The notes below the pieces were generated by a model that worked only from the letters and a program-made list of their open reading frames with translations, had not been told where the DNA came from and ran no database searches. This document shows positions 28,857 to 36,703 of a stretch of 64,000 bases of DNA, piece after piece (within the stretch, counting starts at the first letter, position 1; each line of letters starts with the position of its first letter). The position numbers and the translations under genes were made by a program. The stretch is from Actinorugispora endophytica. GTDB lineage: Bacteria > Actinomycetota > Actinomycetes > Streptosporangiales > Streptosporangiaceae. Where the stretch lies: NCBI RefSeq assembly GCF_004363075.1, contig NZ_SNYN01000001.1:124001-188000 (forward strand), in the 5' to 3' direction.

Positions 28857-29447
28857 GTGTACACCCCCCAGTACCCCCAGTACCCCGCCCCCCACGCCTC
28901 CCCGTACGGCGGTCCGTACGGCGGTCCGTACGGCGGTCCGTACGGCGATCCGTACGGCGGCCCACCGGCCCCGGTGTACGGCCCCGAACCCGCGAGCTGG
29001 GGTTCTCGCGCGGTCGCCTCCCTGATCGACTCGGTGCTGGCGATGCTGCTCTTCTACGGCACGCTGCTCGCCGGCTTCGGCGCCGCCATCGGCCTGGAGA
29101 TGCTGTTCAACCCCGACCGGCGGTACGGCGACCCCAGCTGGTTCGCCGGCCTCACCATCGGGGTCTCCCTCGTCGCCGCCGTCGTCCTCACGGTGCGCTA
29201 CTGGTACATCCCCGTCGCCAGGTCCGGCAAGACCGTGGGCAAGCGCCTCCTGGGCATCAAGATCGTCGCGCTGGCCACTGGCGAGCCCCCGTCCAAGGGC
29301 CGGGCCCTGGGCCGGTACGGCGCCATGGTGCTGCTCTCCCTGGTCTCGATGGTCGGCCTCCTGGACGTCCTCTGGCCGCTGTGGGACCAGCCCTACAAGC
29401 AGTCCCTGCACGACAAGATGGCGGCCACCTACGTCGTCCGGGGCTGA
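28857..29447 (+). CDS. RDD family membrane protein with tandem GGPY repeats
   Basis: A 196-residue membrane protein. Residues 1-42 are Tyr/Pro/Gly-rich and include repeated PYGG units; residues 50-190 form an RDD domain with three helices (VLAMLLFYGTLLAGFGAAIG, LTIGVSLVAAVVLTVRYW, and a C-terminal one). The RDD hallmarks are visible: the Arg-Asp pair region SRAVASLIDSVLAML and GKTVGKRLLGIKIV, and HDKMAATYVV at the end. Some RDD proteins act as Na+/H+ antiporters, but most are uncharacterised. Start GTG with GGAG 10 nt upstream. A second RDD gene follows 63 bp later, likely in one transcript. Confidence 0.88.
   Translation: MYTPQYPQYPAPHASPYGGPYGGPYGGPYGDPYGGPPAPVYGPEPASWGSRAVASLIDSVLAMLLFYGTLLAGFGAAIGLEMLFNPDRRYGDPSWFAGLTIGVSLVAAVVLTVRYWYIPVARSGKTVGKRLLGIKIVALATGEPPSKGRALGRYGAMVLLSLVSMVGLLDVLWPLWDQPYKQSLHDKMAATYVVRG
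28902..28961 (+). repeat. 12-bp tandem repeat in the RDD gene
   Basis: Five consecutive copies of CCGTACGGCGGT (28902-28961), the fourth reading CCGTACGGCGAT and the last ending GGC. They encode PYGG units (one PYGD) in the disordered N-terminal tail. Such in-frame microsatellites can vary in copy number by slippage. Confidence 0.92.
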
Positions 29448-29510
29448 TCCGACCGCGCTCCGACCAGGCCCGCGGGTGCGGGCGCCCGCGGTCGTGGCGA
29501 TAATGCTTGG

Positions 29511-30098
29511 GTGAACACTCCCCCGTGGCCAGGCCAGCAGCCGCCGTACGGAATGCCGCAGGGCCCGCCCCCCGTAGGACCCGGTGGGCCCTACGGCGCG
29601 CAGCGGTTTCCCGGATCGGACGTCGACCCCGGAACGGGGCTGCCCCTTGCCGGTTTCGGCCGCCGGCTGTCCGCCAGGCTCATCGACTACACGTTCCTGG
29701 TCTCCCTGCTGTTCGTCTTCTTCGTCGTCGTGACGGTCTTCCAGACCATGACGAACCCCGACCTGGAGGAGATGCCGGACGCGGTCGCCGAGGTCTGGGC
29801 CTACCTCTTCCTCTTCGGCTGGGGCCTCGCCCAGTTCCTGTACGACTGGCTGTTCCTGGCCGCCTCGGGGCGCACCCCGGGCAAGCGGCTGGTGTCGATC
29901 AAGGTGGTCGGCACCGACGGCGGTCTCCTGTCCCAGGGCCGGTCCGCGGCGCGCAGCGCGCTCTTCGGCCTCCCGCACTCGGTCCTGTGCCTGGGCCACC
30001 TCTTCCTGGTCATCGACTGCCTGTGGCCTGCCGCGGACACCCCGCGGCGTCAGGCCGTCCACGACAAGGCCGTCCGGTCCATGGTCATCCGCGGCTAG
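29511..30098 (+). CDS. RDD family membrane protein
   Basis: A 195-residue membrane protein with a Pro/Gly-rich N-terminal tail (about 45 residues) and an RDD domain: GFGRRLSARLIDYTFLVSLL, helices VFFVVVTVFQTM and YLFLFGWGLAQFLYDWLFLA, the loop SGRTPGKRLVSIKVVGT and the end HDKAVRSMVI. It parallels its upstream neighbour closely in layout, but sequence identity is limited, so the two are old paralogues or co-selected partners. GTG start. A pair of RDD genes after greA may function as a heteromer; that is inference. Confidence 0.88.
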   Translation: MNTPPWPGQQPPYGMPQGPPPVGPGGPYGAQRFPGSDVDPGTGLPLAGFGRRLSARLIDYTFLVSLLFVFFVVVTVFQTMTNPDLEEMPDAVAEVWAYLFLFGWGLAQFLYDWLFLAASGRTPGKRLVSIKVVGTDGGLLSQGRSAARSALFGLPHSVLCLGHLFLVIDCLWPAADTPRRQAVHDKAVRSMVIRG

Positions 30099-30245
30099 GG
30101 AAGCCCCGGCGCGGGGGTGGTTCGCGCACGGGTGCTTCGGGTGGGGCTTTCGGCCTCATGTCGTGCGGATCGCGGGGCCACGGCGGGCGGCGACGGCGGG
30201 TGCGGGGCGGGGCCGCGCCCATGATGTCCGTCGCGTGAGGATTCC

Positions 30246-30311
30246 GTTGACGGTCGTGGGCTTTCTGCCCTTCCCGGCCCCGAAACGGGCGGAAAGCCCA
30301 CGACCGTCAAC
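30246..30311. repeat. Intergenic palindrome, family C copy 2
   Basis: Arms of 25 nt with one mismatch (30246-30270 and 30287-30311) around a 16-nt loop. The following 40 bp (AACCACCGGTGCCCGAA, then CACCCCCGCGCCGG) recur almost unchanged after the copy near 52561-52670, so the repeated unit is about 100 bp and includes non-palindromic DNA. Located between convergent stops 30098 and 30391. Confidence 0.92.
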
Positions 30312-30390
30312 AAAACCACCGGTGCCCGAATCCACCCCCGCGCCGGAGGTTCCCCAGCGTCCGGGGTCCGGAGTCCGCCGGACGGGCCCG

Positions 30391-31620
30391 TCAGGTCCCA
30401 CACCACGGAGCGGTGTCGCCGCCGTCCGCGTTCTCCGCCGGGATGTAGTGCCCCTCGCCGATGTGGTACCAGACGCCGTCGGCCCCGTCCCGGTCCGTGC
30501 GGCACAGCACGTCCACGTTCGCGTTGTGCGCGGCCAGGCCCGTCTCGGCCGACCGGGCCCCCGGTCCCGAGCGCACGGCCACCGGGGCCTCGCCGTCGGC
30601 CGAGCGCACCCGGGCGAGGTGCGTGTAGGAGCCCGTCCACAGGTAGTCCACCTGGACCCAGGCGTTGGTGGGGAGCCTGAGGGCATGCCGGAAGGTGCCG
30701 TCGGCGAGGTCGATCCCGGCGGGGTTGCGGACCTCGCGGCCGAACCCGTCCAGACCGTCGTTGTACCCGTCCAGGTAGGCGGCCTCGGCCTGGGGCGTGC
30801 CCTGCGGCAGGTCGGTCCACATCTGGCGGTCGGTGTTCCAGTGGTCGTCCTTGGTGTTCCACGGGCCCACGTCCCACACGGGCGCGTACGCGCACCTCCG
30901 GGGCTCGGCGTCGGTCGTGCAGACCCGCACCGTGTACTCGCCGCCGCCCTTGGCGGACAGGCCCCGGCGGGAGGGCAGGGCGACGAAGTGCGCGTCGGGG
31001 CGGATCGTCCCGCCGTTGGCGGTGCGGTGGCCGACCAGTCCGACCCTGGTGGCGAACAGCCGCGCGGAGTACGGCTCGCCGGCCGGTCCGAGGCTCTCGG
31101 CGGCGCCCTCGACCGGGCGGGTGCGCACGCCGCCGACCCGCGCCCCGGGGTCGGCCCCCATGCCCACCCGCACCTGGACCCGGTCGACCTCGGCGGGGAG
31201 CGCGACGCGGCCGCCCCCCTCCGACCCGGGGTCGGCGGCCTCCCGCCACTCGGTCCACGCCCCGTCGGCACGCGTCCCGCGCGCCTCCACGACGAGGTCC
31301 CCGTCCGCTCCGGTGGCGTCCACCGCGACCTCGACGGCCCCGGTGGAGCGGTCGAGCCGGTGCGACGGGAAGAGGGCCAGGGCGGCAGAGCTCCCGGTGT
31401 CCCCGCTCCGCCGCTCCGCACCGGCCCCGATCCCGTCGGGGTGCAGGACCGCGCCCCAGCGGTCCGCCGCGGCCAGGTCCTCCCGGATCCAGCCCTCCTC
31501 GGCGCGGTGGTCCCCCGCGTCCGCGCCGGCCTCCCCGTTCTGCGGTGGTGCCGCGAGGACCGCGGCGACGACCGCGGCCGCGGTTCCCACTCTCATCCAG
31601 GCGTACGGCGCGTGCGGCAT
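30391..31620 (-). CDS. Secreted protein of unknown function
   Basis: A 409-residue exported protein with an N-terminal signal (VGTAAAVVAAVLAAPPQNGEA). Residues 75-175 look beta-rich, with TGAVEVAVDATG and WTEWREAADPG resembling a carbohydrate-binding-like sandwich. A middle block (about 230-310) has CTTDAEPRRCAYAPVWDVGP followed by WNTKDDHWN and DGYNDGLDGFGREV, a pattern I have seen in other actinobacterial secreted proteins but cannot tie to a function. The C-terminal 80 residues (ARVRSADGEAPVAVRSGPG, GVWYHIGEGHYIPAE) resemble an SH3-like cell-wall binding domain. No catalytic motif recognised. ATG 31620. Single gene, likely acting at the cell wall. Confidence 0.75.
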   Translation of the reverse strand: MPHAPYAWMRVGTAAAVVAAVLAAPPQNGEAGADAGDHRAEEGWIREDLAAADRWGAVLHPDGIGAGAERRSGDTGSSAALALFPSHRLDRSTGAVEVAVDATGADGDLVVEARGTRADGAWTEWREAADPGSEGGGRVALPAEVDRVQVRVGMGADPGARVGGVRTRPVEGAAESLGPAGEPYSARLFATRVGLVGHRTANGGTIRPDAHFVALPSRRGLSAKGGGEYTVRVCTTDAEPRRCAYAPVWDVGPWNTKDDHWNTDRQMWTDLPQGTPQAEAAYLDGYNDGLDGFGREVRNPAGIDLADGTFRHALRLPTNAWVQVDYLWTGSYTHLARVRSADGEAPVAVRSGPGARSAETGLAAHNANVDVLCRTDRDGADGVWYHIGEGHYIPAENADGGDTAPWCGT

Positions 31621-31763
31621 GTGGCGGTCTCCCCCGTGACGTTCGGGGCGCCCCTCCGGATCGTTCCGGGTCCGCGCCCCAGGCCGCGTCCAGTAAGCAC
31701 CGCGGCGGCCCGAAGGCGCGGGAACGGCGCGCCGGACATGACCCGGACCGGGGACGGAGCCGG

Positions 31764-32924
31764 TCAGCTCTTGAAGGCCAGCACGCAGGCGGTGAGCCCG
31801 TGCAGGTGGTTGTGCCCGCCGACGGGGCCGATCTCGCCCGCGGCGAAGAAGCCGCCGACGGCGTCGATGCCCAGGGCCTGCTGGACGCAGCGCACGTCGT
31901 GGTCGGAGGAGGGGAACATGCTGGTCCCCCGGCCGTTGCAGGAGAACAGCAGGGCGGCCTCGGCGGCGCCGCCCGTGTCGTCGGCGAACGCGCGCAGGCG
32001 CTCCACGAGGTCGCCGTCCGCGGTGTCGTGGTCGCTGACCTGGAAGCGGACCGTCTGGCCGACCTCGACCACGTCACCGATGGTGAGCGCGCCCTGGTCC
32101 GGGTCGGCCGCGAGGACGCCGCGGATCAGGAAGTCGCCCCGCTCGTGGCGGTCGGCGTACTCGTCCATGGCGATGCCGATGTGCAATCCCCCCGCGGCCA
32201 GATCCTGCTCCTGCGGGGAGATCGCGTTGACGATGTCCTCGAGCTTGTCGTAGGCGGGGGCCCCGGCGAGTTCGAGGAGGATGTTGTCCTCGGCCTTCGT
32301 CACGGCCATGGAGGGGCCTATGGGGCGGCAGCCCTGGCTGACCATCGTCCCGATCACGCCCTCCCCGCCGAGCACGAGTCCGACGGCGCCCGACCGGACG
32401 GTCTCGCCCTGGAGGAACAGCCGGACGTCCTCGCCGCCGTGCTTGCCGTCGGCGAGGCCCCCCACGATGGGCAGGCCGCCCAGCGCGGGCTCGCTCCGCC
32501 GCACGAACGAGTGGGCCGGGAAGATGTACGGGTCGGCCAGCAGCAGGACCGCCGTGTCCGAGGGGCCGGGTTCGGCCATCCCGATGATCGCGAGGTGGTC
32601 GCCCTCGGGGATCGCGTGGAGGTCGAAGGGGGTCGCGGTGACGCCGGGCAGCATCGCCGCCCACACGCTCACCGCCCCCTGGTCCTCGGCTCCGCGCCCG
32701 CCTCCGATGACGCCGTCGGCGCTGCACCCGATGGTGGTGGCGTCCCCGGCCAGGGCCATGGCGCGCTCCCCCGCGAGCTCCACCTCCTCGGGGTCGGAGC
32801 CGCTGACGAACACGCAGACGAGGTCGGCCGGGCCGTCGAGCCGCGCCAGTGCCTTCAGGGCCGCGCGTTCGGCCGCGCTCACCAGATCGGCACCGGTCGC
32901 CAGGGCATCGCCGAACCGCGCCAC
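31764..32924 (-). CDS. FIST-domain sensory protein
   Basis: A 386-residue soluble protein comprising FIST_N (about 30-210; TIGCSADGVIGGGRGAEDQG and VSVWAAMLPGV) and FIST_C (about 230-370; LLFSCNGRGTSMFPSSDHDV, then GGFFAAGEIGPVGGHNHLHG). The C-terminal motifs CNGRG and GEIGPV...LHG are diagnostic. FIST proteins are thought to bind small ligands such as amino acids and usually precede signalling domains, but here the sensor stands alone. ATG 32924. Convergent neighbours are absent; it diverges from the MoxR-type ATPase gene. Ligand unknown. Confidence 0.92.
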   Translation of the reverse strand: MARFGDALATGADLVSAAERAALKALARLDGPADLVCVFVSGSDPEEVELAGERAMALAGDATTIGCSADGVIGGGRGAEDQGAVSVWAAMLPGVTATPFDLHAIPEGDHLAIIGMAEPGPSDTAVLLLADPYIFPAHSFVRRSEPALGGLPIVGGLADGKHGGEDVRLFLQGETVRSGAVGLVLGGEGVIGTMVSQGCRPIGPSMAVTKAEDNILLELAGAPAYDKLEDIVNAISPQEQDLAAGGLHIGIAMDEYADRHERGDFLIRGVLAADPDQGALTIGDVVEVGQTVRFQVSDHDTADGDLVERLRAFADDTGGAAEAALLFSCNGRGTSMFPSSDHDVRCVQQALGIDAVGGFFAAGEIGPVGGHNHLHGLTACVLAFKS

Positions 32925-33227
32925 TCGTCGCCTCCTCGCCGCTCACCGCGAGCGTCGCCCGCGGACACCGCTATTCTCCCCGCCGGGAGGGCGTCTCTGA
33001 GACAGAGCATTCCCACCTGGGTCCCTGATTCGCATGCGCGGGCCGAGAAAAACCCGGCGCGGCGAAAGCCCGGCGCGGTCGGCGGCCCGCGCCCCGGGAC
33101 ACGCGGCGGCCCCGGCCCCGGCAGGGCGGGAGCCGCGCGAGGGGCGGGACCGGGACCGGCAGCGCGCGCGGGCGTATATGTGACGGAGGCTCCCCACGGG
33201 CCGGGGTTGGTGAATAGACTCCCCCGT
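32925..33227. other. Divergent intergenic region without a recognised gene
   Basis: About 300 bp between the FIST gene and the MoxR-type ATPase gene. It is extremely GC-rich from 33040 to 33175, and contains a short GTCTC-T-GAGAC palindrome near 32992-33002. No open frame or known element is convincing. Confidence 0.5.
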
Positions 33228-34640
33228 GTGTCCGATCACGCCGCTCTTCCCCAGACCCTGGGCGCGCTGCGCGCTGCGGGGCATGTCCACCGATCAGTCA
33301 AAGACGAGATCCGCGAGAACCTGCTGCGGCGCATGCGGTCCGGGCAGGAGCGCTTCCCCGGCATCGTGGGGTTCGACGAGACCGTGCTGCCGCAACTGGA
33401 GCGGTCGCTGCTCGCCGGGCACGACGTGGTGCTCCTGGGCGAGCGCGGCCAGGGCAAGACGCGGCTGATCCGCACCATCGCGGGCCTGCTGGACGAGTGG
33501 AGCCCCGCCGTCGCCGGGTGCGCGCTCAACGACCACCCCTACGCCCCGGTCTCCCCCGAGGCGCGCCGCCTGGCCGCCGAGTACGGCGACGACCTGCCCG
33601 TCGTGTGGCGGCACCGGAGCGAGCGCTACGGCGAGAAGCTCGCCACCCCCGACACCAGCGTCGGCGACCTCGTCGGCGACGTCGACCCGGTCCGGTTGGC
33701 CGAGGGCCGCAGCCTGGGCGACCCCGAGACCGTGCACTACGGGCTGGTTCCGCGCTCCAACCGAGGCGTGTTCTGCCTCAACGAGCTCCCCGACCTGGCC
33801 GCGCGCATCCAGGTGGCGCTGCTGAACGTGCTGGAGGAGCGGGACGTGCAGATCCGCGGCTACCGGCTGCGGCTGCCGCTGGACATGCTGGTGGTGGCCA
33901 GCGCCAACCCCGAGGACTACACGAACCGGGGGCGGATCATCACACCGCTCAAGGACCGGTTCGGCGCGGAGGTGCGCACCCACTACCCGCCCGAGCTCGC
34001 CGACGAGGTCGCCCTGGTCGAGCAGGAGAGCGGCTTCGCCGACGGCGTCCTCGTGCCGCCGCACCTGGCGGAGATCGTGGCCCGGTTCACCCGGCTGGTC
34101 CGCGAGTCCCCGTCCGTGGACGAGCGCTCGGGCGTCTCGGCCCGGTTCGCGATCGCGGCGCTGGAGACGGCCGCGGCCTCGGCCGAGCGCCGGGCCGCGC
34201 TGGTGGGCGAGGAACGGCCGGTCGCGCGGGTCTGCGACCTGCCCGGCGTGGTGCACACACTGCGCGGCAAGGTCGAGTTCGAGGTGAGCGAGGAGGGTCG
34301 CGAGGCCGAGGTGCTGCGGCACCTGCTGCGCCGCGCCACCTACGACGCGTTCCGGAGCGTGCTGGGCGGCGTGGACCTGGGACCGCTGGTGGAGCGCTTC
34401 TCCACCGGGGAGACCGTGGAGTCCGGGGAGCTGGTGTCCGCGACCGAGCTGCTGGACCGGGTCGGCCCCTTCCCGGGACTGGCCGAACTGGTCAAGCGGG
34501 TCGCGCCCGACTCGGACGGGGCCCCGGAGGCGACGCCGGGCTACGCGGCGGCGGGTCTGGAGTTCGCGCTGGAGGGTCTGTACCTGAACCGGCGCCTGTC
34601 CAAGGACACGGTGCCCGGCGGGGCCCGCTACCGGACGTGA
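33228..34640 (+). CDS. MoxR/magnesium-chelatase-type AAA+ ATPase
   Basis: A 470-residue AAA+ protein. Motifs: Walker A LLGERGQGKTRLIRTI near residue 70, Walker B/ sensor region GVFCLNELPDLAARIQVALL (Asn-Glu replacing the usual Asp-Glu), then NVLEERDVQIRGYRLRLPLD and VVASANPEDYTNRGRIITPL. It most resembles the ChlI/MoxR group that works with VWA-domain partners. Start GTG 33228 (VSDHAALPQTLGALRAAG) follows family N-termini; GTG 33210 and 33180 are in frame upstream. The next gene, 28 bp downstream, encodes its VWA partner. Likely a chaperone complex acting on metal or cofactor insertion; target unknown. Confidence 0.9.
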   Translation: MSDHAALPQTLGALRAAGHVHRSVKDEIRENLLRRMRSGQERFPGIVGFDETVLPQLERSLLAGHDVVLLGERGQGKTRLIRTIAGLLDEWSPAVAGCALNDHPYAPVSPEARRLAAEYGDDLPVVWRHRSERYGEKLATPDTSVGDLVGDVDPVRLAEGRSLGDPETVHYGLVPRSNRGVFCLNELPDLAARIQVALLNVLEERDVQIRGYRLRLPLDMLVVASANPEDYTNRGRIITPLKDRFGAEVRTHYPPELADEVALVEQESGFADGVLVPPHLAEIVARFTRLVRESPSVDERSGVSARFAIAALETAAASAERRAALVGEERPVARVCDLPGVVHTLRGKVEFEVSEEGREAEVLRHLLRRATYDAFRSVLGGVDLGPLVERFSTGETVESGELVSATELLDRVGPFPGLAELVKRVAPDSDGAPEATPGYAAAGLEFALEGLYLNRRLSKDTVPGGARYRT

Positions 34641-34668
34641 CCGGGCCTGACCGGAGGAGGCGTTGACG

Positions 34669-36612
34669 ATGAGCGGGTTTCGGTACGGGGAGTACGACGA
34701 CGGTCCTGATCCGCTGCGCGCCCCCTACGACGCGCGGGCCGCGCTGGACGAGCTGGGCCGCTCGGTGATGTCGGGGGCGCGGCCGTCGCAGGCACTGCGT
34801 GACCTGCTGCGACGCGGAACCCGCGGGCTGGCCGGGCTGGACGGCCTCCGGGAGCGGATCCGCGAGCGCGGGCGGCGGCTGCGCTCCCAGGGCCGCCTGG
34901 ACGGCACCCTGTCCGAGGCGCGGCGGCTGCTGGACCAGGCCGTCGGGCAGGAGCGCGCGGCACTGTTCCCCGACCCGGGCGACGAGGCGCGGCTGCGCGA
35001 GCGGGAACTCGACGAGCTCCCGTCGGACGCCTCCGCGGCGATCCGGCGCCTGGCCGGCTACCAGTGGCGCTCGGACGCGGCGCGCGCGACCTTCGACCAG
35101 CTGCGCGACCTGCTGCGGCGCGAGGTCCTGGACTCGCGGTTCCTGGGCATGAAGCAGGCCCTGGAGAACGGCTCGCCCGAGGACCTCCGGCGGGTGGCCG
35201 CGATGCTGGACGCGTTGAACGCGATGCTGGAGGCCGACGACCGGGGCGAGCACACCCCCGCCGACTTCGACCGGTTCATGGCCGAGTACGGCGACCTCTT
35301 CCCGGACCGCCCGCGCGACCTCGCCGAGCTCGTGGACTCGCTGGCGCGCCGCTCCGCCGCCGCGCAGCGGGTGCTGGACTCGCTCACCCCCGAGCAGCGC
35401 GCCGAACTGGACGCGCTGGGCCGCCAGGCCATGGAGGAGGCCGGGCTGTCCGAGTCGATGGAGCGGCTCGGGCGGGCCCTGCGCGCGCGGCGGCCCGACC
35501 TCGCCTGGTCGGGCGGGCAGCCCATGACCGGCGATCAGGGCCTGGGCATGGGCGACGCCACCACGGCGGTGGCGGAGCTCGCCGAACTGGCCGAGCTGGA
35601 GGCGGCGCTGGGCCAGGACTACGCGGGCGCCGGACTGGACGACGTCGACCCCGAGGCGGTGCGCCGGGCGCTCGGGCAGTCGGCCGTGGACGACGTGGAG
35701 CGGCTGCGCGAACTCGAGCGGCAGCTGCGCGACCAGGGCTACCTGTCGGGTTCGCGCACCGGCCTGGAGCTCACCCCCAAGGCGGTGCGCAGGCTGGGGG
35801 AGACGGCGCTGCGCGAGGTCTTCCCCGCTCCCTCCCGCGGCCGTCCGGGCGGCCACGAGAGCACCGCGGTCGGCGCGGCCGGGGAGCCCACCGGGTCGTC
35901 GCGGCCGTGGCGGTTCGGGGACGAGCAGCCGCTGGACGTCGTGCGCACGCTCGCCAACGCCGCGTCCCGCGGCGGCGGGCCCGGCGGCCGGACGCGGCTG
36001 CGCCCGGAGGACTTCGAGGTCGCCGAGACCGAGCGGCGCGACGCCGCGGCGGTGTGCCTGCTGGTGGACCTGTCCTACTCGATGGTGCTGCGGGGCCTGT
36101 GGGAGCCGGCCAAGCGGACCGCGATGGCCCTGCACGCGCTGGCGACCACCCGGTTCCCCCAGGACGCGGTGCGGGTCATCGGCTTCAACGACTACGCGCG
36201 CGAGCTGAAGCCGGGCGAGCTGGCGGGGCTGTCCCTGGAGCGGGTCCAGGGCACCAACCTGCAGCACGCGCTGGTGCTGGCCGGACGGCACCTGGACCGG
36301 CACCCCGAGTTCGAGCCGATCGTCCTGGTCATCACCGACGGTGAGCCGACCGCGCACCTGGAGCGCGACGGCACCTCCCGGTTCGAGTACCCGCCGACGC
36401 GGCGGACCACCGAGTCGACGCTGGCCGAGGTGGACCGGATGACGCGGCGCGGGGCCCGGCTGAACGTGTTCATGCTGGCCGACGACCCCCGGCTGGAGGA
36501 GTTCGTCTCGGCCCTGGTCGGCCGCAACGGCGGCCGGACCCTGCGTCCGTCCCCCGACCGCCTGGGCGCGTTCGTGGTCGACGAATTCCTGTCCAGACGC
36601 CGGACGCGGTGA
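34669..36612 (+). CDS. VWA-domain protein, partner of the MoxR-type ATPase
   Basis: A 647-residue protein. Residues 1-430 are helical and strongly charged, with long Arg/Glu-rich segments (RRLAGYQWRSDAARATFDQL, DDVERLRELERQLRDQGYLS) likely forming coiled coils that bind the ATPase ring. Residues 440-640 form a von Willebrand factor A domain: MIDAS DLSYS in CLLVDLSYSMVLRG, the Thr in QGTNLQHALVLAG and the Asp in VLVITDGEPT are all present, so metal binding should be intact. ATG 34669 has GGAGGAGG 8 nt upstream; TTG 34663 is also open. Coupled with the preceding ATPase (28 bp gap), a standard MoxR-VWA pair. Confidence 0.92.
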   Translation: MSGFRYGEYDDGPDPLRAPYDARAALDELGRSVMSGARPSQALRDLLRRGTRGLAGLDGLRERIRERGRRLRSQGRLDGTLSEARRLLDQAVGQERAALFPDPGDEARLRERELDELPSDASAAIRRLAGYQWRSDAARATFDQLRDLLRREVLDSRFLGMKQALENGSPEDLRRVAAMLDALNAMLEADDRGEHTPADFDRFMAEYGDLFPDRPRDLAELVDSLARRSAAAQRVLDSLTPEQRAELDALGRQAMEEAGLSESMERLGRALRARRPDLAWSGGQPMTGDQGLGMGDATTAVAELAELAELEAALGQDYAGAGLDDVDPEAVRRALGQSAVDDVERLRELERQLRDQGYLSGSRTGLELTPKAVRRLGETALREVFPAPSRGRPGGHESTAVGAAGEPTGSSRPWRFGDEQPLDVVRTLANAASRGGGPGGRTRLRPEDFEVAETERRDAAAVCLLVDLSYSMVLRGLWEPAKRTAMALHALATTRFPQDAVRVIGFNDYARELKPGELAGLSLERVQGTNLQHALVLAGRHLDRHPEFEPIVLVITDGEPTAHLERDGTSRFEYPPTRRTTESTLAEVDRMTRRGARLNVFMLADDPRLEEFVSALVGRNGGRTLRPSPDRLGAFVVDEFLSRRRTR

Positions 36613-36614
36613 TC

Positions 36615-36686
36615 CCCCCGCTGATCTTGACCTTTCCGGGGTCTCAAAGGCGGTTGAGACCCCGGAAAGGTCAAGATCAGCGGGGG
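36615..36686. repeat. Intergenic palindrome, family B copy 2 (longest, perfect)
   Basis: Perfect 33-bp inverted repeat (36615-36647 and 36654-36686) with a 6-nt loop, starting 3 nt after the VWA gene stop and ending 17 nt before the opposing metB-like stop. Arm carries GCTGATCTTGACCTTTCC, nearly identical to copies at 6119 and 44258. Could end both transcripts, but a perfect 33-bp stem is longer than usual for a terminator. Confidence 0.93.
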
Positions 36687-36703
36687 AAGGGCCGTCCGGG
36701 TCC

